Shown here in pieces: positions 7,198-10,700 of a stretch of 10,700 nucleotides of DNA; positions within the stretch are counted from its first letter, which is position 1; each line of letters opens with the position of its first letter. The stretch comes from an uncultured Oscillospiraceae bacterium (GTDB lineage: Bacteria; Bacillota; Clostridia; Oscillospirales; Oscillospiraceae), in NCBI GenBank assembly GCA_944385595.1, contig CALWXY010000209.1:1-10700 (forward strand), read 5' to 3'. The translations under genes were made by a program, and so were the position numbers. Under the pieces are notes generated by a model. It saw nothing but the letters and a program-made list of their open reading frames with translations, was not told the origin of the DNA and made no database searches.

Positions 7198-7224
7198 AAA
7201 GCCCGCCAACCGGCGGGCTTTTTT
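7198..7224 (+). terminator. Intrinsic terminator of rpmB
   Basis: A perfect 7-bp GC stem, GCCCGCC (7201-7207) with GGCGGGC (7212-7218), closes a 4-base AACC loop and is followed by six T residues (7219-7224). AAA just before the stem can pair with the first T residues. It lies 24 bases after the rpmB stop and should isolate rpmB from pstS. Confidence 0.92.
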
Positions 7225-7259
7225 CGTTGCTTTTACAGAAGCACAAGCTCCGCCGCCCA

Positions 7260-7322
7260 CCCCGCGGGGGAGCGCGAGGGGGCAATGCCCGCCTCGCATG
7301 GGATAAGCCGCCGCGGTTTTTT
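7260..7322 (+). other. GC-rich hairpin region followed by a T6 run, function unknown
   Basis: The rpmB-pstS intergenic stretch (7175-7469) contains a strong hairpin. GCGAGG+GGGC (7274-7283) pairs with GCCC+CCTCGC (7287-7297, one bulged G) around an AAT loop. It is enclosed by the palindromic hexamers CCGCGG at 7262-7267 and 7311-7316, which can pair with each other, and TTTTTT follows at 7317-7322. It could be a second back-up terminator, a structured leader, or a copy of a dispersed intergenic repeat. The 6-bp outer stem with a large interior makes a classical terminator doubtful. Confidence 0.45.
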
Positions 7323-7365
7323 GCTATATCAGCACATGGATTCACAAATTGTCCATCCCGGCCGG

Positions 7366-7406
7366 TTTAACCTCGATTTAACATGCCGGATGTTTTCCAT
7401 TTTACA
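7366..7406 (+). promoter_or_regulatory. Candidate Pho box (PhoP/PhoB operator) upstream of pstS
   Basis: Two exact TTTAAC hexamers (7366-7371 and 7377-7382) are separated by 5 bases, giving the 11-bp period of Pho boxes; the second reads TTAACA, like the Bacillus PhoP consensus. A third related element, TTTTACA (7400-7406), is nearly in phase two turns further on and lies 9-10 bases before a weak -10 candidate TATCCT (7416-7421). No good -35 is present, as expected for an activator-dependent promoter. Placement before pstS makes the phosphate-starvation assignment plausible, but it is a motif-based inference. Confidence 0.5.
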
Positions 7407-7469
7407 TTGCTTTTGTATCCTCAGTCATGCAAGCGAAAATGCAAAGCAAGTAAAAAGGAGTAATCAAAA

Positions 7470-8363
7470 ATGAAAAGAACGCTTTCCCTTGTACTTACAG
7501 CCGTCATGTGCGTCGGCCTGCTGGCCGGCTGCGGCGGCAGCACCGAGTCCGCCGCCCCTGAGTCCACCGCTCCCGAGTCCACCGCTCCCGAGTCTGTTGC
7601 TCCCGAGTCCAGCGCCCCCGAGGCGGTCTCCGGCATAGTCAACACCAACGGCTCCACCTCCATGAACGACGTCATGCTCGCCCTCAAGGAGGGCTTTGGC
7701 GAAGTCGCCCCCGACGTCACCGTGAACTACACCGGCTCCGGCTCCGGCGCCGGCATCGAGGGCGTCCTCGCCGGAAGCTGCGACCTCGGCCTCTCTAGCC
7801 GCGCCCTCTCCGACGACGAGAAGTCCCAGGGCGCTGTTGAGAACATCATCGCGCTCGACGGCGTCGCCGTCGTGATCAACCCCGAGAACACCGTCACCGA
7901 CCTGACCCTTGAGCAGATCGCCCAGGTCTTCACCGGCGAGATCACCAACTGGTCCGAGCTCGGCGGCGCCGACGCCCCCATCGCCGTCTTCGGACGCGAG
8001 AACGGCTCCGGCACCCGCTCCGCTTTCGAGGAGATAGTCGGCGTCGAGGATGCCTGTGCCTACACCAACGAGTACAGCTCCACCGGCGATGTCATCGGTA
8101 ACGTCGCCTCCAACCCCAACGCCATCGGCTATGCCTCCCTCTCCGCTGTCGACGACACTGTCTCCGCTCTGATGGTTAATGGCGTCGCCCCCAGCGAGGA
8201 CACCGTCAAGGACGGCAGCTACGCCATCCAGCGCCCCTTCGTCGTCGTCACCGTCGAGGGCGCTGAGCTCTCCGACGCCGCCAAGGCCTTCCTCGACTAC
8301 GCCATGAGCGCCGAGGTCGCCGACATCATCGCCGCTGCCGGCGCTGTGTCCGCCAATGCCTGA
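7470..8363 (+). CDS. pstS: Phosphate ABC transporter substrate-binding lipoprotein PstS
   Basis: The extracellular phosphate receptor of the Pst system, anchored in the membrane by a lipid. It has 297 residues. A basic, hydrophobic signal peptide ends in the lipobox LLAGC with lipidated Cys21. A flexible linker of five APES(T/V/S)-type repeats (29-53) follows, then the periplasmic-binding-protein fold. Phosphate-contacting motifs are NGSTSM (60-65), TGSGSGAG (88-95), LSSRAL (108-113) and GRENGSGTR (175-183). ATG 7470 has AAAAAGGAG 9 bases upstream. Codon choice is strongly C-ending: 12 of 14 Ile codons are AUC, in contrast to pstC, which suggests high expression. It is first in the operon, with a Pho-box-like repeat upstream and a hairpin downstream. 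A lone paralogue specific for another oxyanion is unlikely, given that pstCAB follow. Confidence 0.96.
   Translation: MKRTLSLVLTAVMCVGLLAGCGGSTESAAPESTAPESTAPESVAPESSAPEAVSGIVNTNGSTSMNDVMLALKEGFGEVAPDVTVNYTGSGSGAGIEGVLAGSCDLGLSSRALSDDEKSQGAVENIIALDGVAVVINPENTVTDLTLEQIAQVFTGEITNWSELGGADAPIAVFGRENGSGTRSAFEEIVGVEDACAYTNEYSSTGDVIGNVASNPNAIGYASLSAVDDTVSALMVNGVAPSEDTVKDGSYAIQRPFVVVTVEGAELSDAAKAFLDYAMSAEVADIIAAAGAVSANA
7554..7628 (+). repeat. Five tandem 15-bp repeats encoding the PstS linker
   Basis: Five in-frame 15-base units, starting at 7554, 7569, 7584, 7599 and 7614, each encode AlaProGlu followed by two residues that are mostly Ser, Thr or Val. The middle units are closest to GCTCCCGAGTCCACC; the first and last are diverged. 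The repeat spells a Pro/Glu/Ser/Thr-rich tether between the lipidated Cys21 and the phosphate-binding domain. Copy number could vary between strains without breaking the frame. Confidence 0.85.
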
Positions 8364-8385
8364 GCTCCGCCGGAACATCATTACG

Positions 8386-8420
8386 ACAAAACGGCCCCCA
8401 CAGTCCTGGGGGCCTCTTGT
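8386..8420 (+). promoter_or_regulatory. Intercistronic hairpin between pstS and pstC
   Basis: A perfect 8-bp stem, GGCCCCCA (8393-8400) with TGGGGGCC (8407-8414), closes a 6-base loop CAGTCC. Outer ACAA (8386-8389) and TTGT (8417-8420) can extend it. No T-run follows; the next bases are TCTTGTCTGT. A full terminator is therefore unlikely. The likely role is 3'-end protection of pstS mRNA or partial attenuation, so that the binding protein is made in excess over PstCAB. This is a familiar arrangement in ABC-transporter operons but is inferred here. Confidence 0.65.
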
Positions 8421-8445
8421 CTGTGAAAAAGGAGTCAGCGAGACA

Positions 8446-9369
8446 ATGACAGAAAATAAGCCACAGACTCTGAAAAACCTCGCCGCGAGGCTGCTGCGCG
8501 CGCTCGGCGCGGCGGTAGAGCAGATAATGCGCGCCGTGTTCCTGCTGTGCGGACTCGTGGCCATAGGCTTCGTGCTGGTGATATCGGTCTACCTGATTAT
8601 CTCCGGCATACCCGCCATACGCGAGATTGGCCTCGCGGACTTCCTGCTCGGCACCAACTGGGACCCCGCCAACAAGACAGCGCCCGCCTACGGCATACTG
8701 CCCATGATACTCACCAGCGTCTACGGCACCGCCGGGGCCATAGTCATAGGCGTGCCGCTCGGCTTCCTCATGGCCGTCTTTCTCTCCAAGGTCGCGCCGC
8801 GCAGAGCCGCCGCCGTCATACGCGAGGTGGTCGACCTGCTCGCCGGAATCCCCAGCGTCGTCTACGGCCTCGTCGGTATGATGGTGCTCGTGCCCGGCAT
8901 ACGCGAGCTCTTCGGCCTCCCCGCCGGCGACAGCCTGCTCGCCGCCGTCATAGTCCTCGCCGTCATGATACTGCCGAGCATCATCTCCGTCTCCGAGACG
9001 GCGCTCAACGCCGTCCCGCGCGAGTATGAGGAGGCGAGCCTCGCCCTCGGCGCCACCGAGCTTGAGACCTATTTCCGCGTCAGCGCCCCCGCGGCCAAGA
9101 GCGGAATTGCCGCCGCCGTCGTGCTCGGAGTCGGCCGCGCCATCGGCGAGGCCATGGCCATACTGATGGTCGCCGGAAACGTCGCCAACATGCCGTCCCT
9201 GCTCACCAGCGTCAAGTTCCTGACCACCGCCATCGCGGGCGAGATGGGCTACGCGGGCGACCTCCACCGCCAGGCCCTCTTCTCCATCGGCCTCGTGCTG
9301 TTCCTCTTCATAATGCTCATAAACGCCGCGCTCAACCTCTTCCTCAAGCGCAATAAGGAGGGCAACTGA
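8446..9369 (+). CDS. pstC: Phosphate ABC transporter permease PstC
   Basis: One of the two membrane subunits that form the phosphate channel. The product has 307 residues with about six transmembrane segments, near 28-53, 86-114, 130-150, 163-183, 219-241 and 277-299. The cytoplasmic EAA loop that contacts PstB is visible as EEASLALGATELETYFRVSA at 195-214, followed by a PAAKSGI segment. The NWDP motif at 71-74, after the first membrane segment, is typical of PstC. The start chosen is ATG 8446, with AAAAAGGAG (8426-8434) 11 bases upstream. A longer frame from 8356 would run through the intercistronic hairpin and lacks a ribosome site. Sixteen of 26 Ile codons are AUA, a marked contrast with pstS. 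The stop is one base before pstA, and the pstA ribosome site lies inside the end of this gene. Confidence 0.96.
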   Translation: MTENKPQTLKNLAARLLRALGAAVEQIMRAVFLLCGLVAIGFVLVISVYLIISGIPAIREIGLADFLLGTNWDPANKTAPAYGILPMILTSVYGTAGAIVIGVPLGFLMAVFLSKVAPRRAAAVIREVVDLLAGIPSVVYGLVGMMVLVPGIRELFGLPAGDSLLAAVIVLAVMILPSIISVSETALNAVPREYEEASLALGATELETYFRVSAPAAKSGIAAAVVLGVGRAIGEAMAILMVAGNVANMPSLLTSVKFLTTAIAGEMGYAGDLHRQALFSIGLVLFLFIMLINAALNLFLKRNKEGN

Positions 9370-9370
9370 C

Positions 9371-10249
9371 ATGGACGAACGCATCTCCCTCACCCGCGGT
9401 CTCTCCACACGCCGCAGGGCCTACGACATCACCATGCGCGCTCTGCTGTTTGCCTCCGCAATCATAATCTGCGCGCTGCTCATCTTCCTCATAGGCTACA
9501 TAGTCCGCCGCGGCATAGGCGGCCTCAGCTGGGAGTTCCTCACCAGCGAGGAGAGCGTCATCCGCGACGTCAAGGGCATACTCCCCGCCCTGATCAACAC
9601 CCTCTACATCATAGTCGCGACGCTGATTTTTATTCTCCCCCTCGGCGTCGGCAGCGCCATCTACCTCACGGAGTACGCCTCCAACCGCAGGCTCGTCTCC
9701 GCCATCGAATTCGCCACCGAGACGCTCGCGGGCATGCCGAGCATCATCTTCGCCCTCGTCGGCGTCATCGTCTTCTGCGAGACGCTCAGCCTCGGCTACA
9801 CGCTGATTGCGGGCGCATTTTCCCTCGTGATGATGACCCTGCCGACCATCATCCGCACCACGCAGGAGTCGCTCAAGACCGTGCCGCAGAGCTACCGCGA
9901 GGGCTCGCTCGCCCTCGGCAGCGGCAAGTGGCACATGATACGCACCGTCGTCCTCCCCTCGAGCATCGACGGCATAGTCACCGGCTGCATACTCGCCATA
10001 GGCCGCATAGTCGGCGAGAGCGCGGTTTTGATGTTCACCGCCGGCATGAGCATGTCGCTGCAGAACTACAATGAGTTCGCCGACATCTTCGAGAGCTCCG
10101 GAGCGACGCTGACCGTCGCCCTCTACGTCTACGCCAAGGAGCGCGCAGATTTCGAGGGCGCATTTGCCGTGGCAGTCGTGCTGCTCATAGTGGCGTTTGC
10201 AATCAACATCTCCGCCAAGCTGGCAGGAAAGAAACTCAAGAAAAGCTGA
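9371..10249 (+). CDS. pstA: Phosphate ABC transporter permease PstA
   Basis: Second membrane subunit of the phosphate channel, with 292 residues. The N-terminal membrane helix is near 22-46, followed by an outside segment with GGLSWEFLTSEES. The core carries further helices near 70-98, 112-138, 143-163, 201-225 and 262-284. The EAA loop YREGSLALGSGKWHMIRTVV is at 175-194, and GMPSIIFALVG (121-131) and GRIVGESA (211-218) are typical of PstA. ATG 9371 follows the pstC stop by one base, with AAGGAGGG (9355-9362) inside pstC, so translation of the two permeases is probably coupled and balanced. The C-terminus is short and basic (KKLKKS), fitting a cytoplasmic end. The assignment to PstA and not PstC rests on the shorter N-terminus, the motifs and the gene order. 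Confidence 0.95.
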   Translation: MDERISLTRGLSTRRRAYDITMRALLFASAIIICALLIFLIGYIVRRGIGGLSWEFLTSEESVIRDVKGILPALINTLYIIVATLIFILPLGVGSAIYLTEYASNRRLVSAIEFATETLAGMPSIIFALVGVIVFCETLSLGYTLIAGAFSLVMMTLPTIIRTTQESLKTVPQSYREGSLALGSGKWHMIRTVVLPSSIDGIVTGCILAIGRIVGESAVLMFTAGMSMSLQNYNEFADIFESSGATLTVALYVYAKERADFEGAFAVAVVLLIVAFAINISAKLAGKKLKKS

Positions 10250-10266
10250 GACAGGAGAGTGAGACA

Positions 10267-10700
10267 ATGAACGAAAATACCGGCCGCACCGTCATGGAGG
10301 CGCGGCGGCTGAATCTCTATTACGGCGAGAACCACGCCCTCAAGGACATCTCCATCGCCATACCCGCAAACCGCATCACGGCGCTCATAGGCCCCTCCGG
10401 CTGCGGCAAGAGCACCTTCCTCAAGACGCTCAACCGCATGAACGACCTCGTGCCAGGCGTGCGCATAGACGGCGAGGTGCTCTACAACGGCGAGAACATA
10501 TACGGCAAGGACGTGAACGTCACCACCCTGCGCAAGCAGGTCGGCATGGTGTTCCAGAAGGCCAACCCCTTCCCCATGTCCATCTACGACAACATAGCCT
10601 ACGGCCCGCGCACCCACGGCATTCGCTCGCGCGGCAGGCTCGACGAGATAGTCGAGAAATCCCTGCGCGACGCCGCCATCTGGGACGAGGTCAAGGACAG
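10267..10700 (+). CDS. pstB: Phosphate ABC transporter ATP-binding protein PstB (3' end outside the window)
   Basis: ATPase subunit that powers phosphate import through PstC and PstA. The first 144 residues are visible of a family of about 250. Walker A GPSGCGKST is at 42-50 and the Q-loop at Gln97 in MVFQKANPFPMSIYDNIAYG (94-113), a stretch specific enough to separate PstB from other ABC ATPases. ALKDISIAIPANRITALIG precedes Walker A. The signature LSGGQ, Walker B and switch His would lie past the right edge. ATG 10267 has AGGAG 9 bases upstream and follows pstA by 17 bases. A phoU gene would commonly come next but cannot be seen. No anomaly is visible in the present part. Confidence 0.96.
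   Translation, partial: MNENTGRTVMEARRLNLYYGENHALKDISIAIPANRITALIGPSGCGKSTFLKTLNRMNDLVPGVRIDGEVLYNGENIYGKDVNVTTLRKQVGMVFQKANPFPMSIYDNIAYGPRTHGIRSRGRLDEIVEKSLRDAAIWDEVKD

Noticed and set aside
7424..7433. The 10-mer GTCATGCAAG shared by the rpmB leader (6964-6973) and the pstS leader
   Set aside because: Shared 10-mers are expected by chance in a window of this size; the flanks diverge and there is no inverted or spaced partner.
7427..7443. cre-like site (CcpA operator) before pstS
   Set aside because: The left half resembles the consensus, but the right half lacks the required C and A positions, so the palindrome is not met.
7285..7473. A 62-codon frame upstream of pstS
   Set aside because: It has no AGGAGG-type ribosome site, contains TTA and TCA codons avoided elsewhere, and runs through the hairpin and Pho-box region into the pstS start.
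8356..8445. Longer N-terminus for pstC starting at 8356
   Set aside because: It would overlap the pstS end and translate the intercistronic hairpin. ATG 8446 has a clear AAAAAGGAG upstream and gives a normal PstC start.
7464..10267. Long minus-strand open frames opposite pstS, pstC and pstA
   Set aside because: They are codon-aligned shadows of the pst genes, with Gly/Asp/Val- or Glu/Asp/His-biased, low-complexity translations and no recognisable motif.
1..10700. Mobile elements, CRISPR arrays, tRNA or rRNA genes
   Set aside because: No transposase, integrase, repeat-spacer pattern, terminal inverted repeats with target duplications, or tRNA-like cloverleaf was seen. The region is ordinary chromosomal core.

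Overview
This window looks like chromosomal DNA from a GC-rich member of the Clostridia, probably an Oscillospiraceae-type gut anaerobe; the lineage is inferred. The evidence is the gene order hprK-murB-rapZ-yvcK-whiA-dnaE, which is typical of Clostridia, together with strong AAGGAGG-type ribosome binding sites, a zinc-ribbon L28 protein and a PstS lipoprotein. The genes are GC-rich and the intergenic regions AT-rich. No mobile element, phage gene, CRISPR array, tRNA or rRNA is visible.

Left part (1-6810, minus strand): six genes lie head to tail with gaps of only 9 to 21 bases. In transcription order they are hprK (HPr kinase/phosphorylase), murB (UDP-MurNAc synthesis), rapZ (NTP-binding adaptor that senses amino sugars), yvcK (gluconeogenesis factor, CofD fold), whiA (sporulation/division regulator) and the first 696 codons of dnaE (DNA polymerase III alpha), which runs off the left edge. 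A single plausible promoter lies upstream of hprK. The operon therefore ties carbon-status sensing to cell-wall precursor synthesis, division and replication.

Centre (6811-7469): an AT-rich divergent intergenic region carries promoters for hprK (minus) and for rpmB (plus), the latter with an extended -10. The small rpmB gene is closed by a strong intrinsic terminator. The following 245 bases hold a GC-rich hairpin with a T6 run and, nearer pstS, an 11-bp-spaced TTTAAC direct repeat that resembles a Pho box.

Right part (7470-10700, plus strand): pstS, pstC, pstA and the start of pstB form a high-affinity phosphate ABC transporter operon. A stable hairpin lies between pstS and pstC and probably lets the binding protein be made in excess over the membrane subunits. 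The window ends inside pstB, after its Walker A and Q-loop.

No undescribed multi-gene system was found. The most unusual observations are at codon level. TTA, CTA and TCA are almost absent from every gene, which leaves antisense frames of about 970 codons open. AUA is the main isoleucine codon in the two stretches I counted outside pstS, whereas pstS uses AUC. The DnaE PHP domain also keeps all nine metal ligands, which predicts an active proofreading exonuclease.
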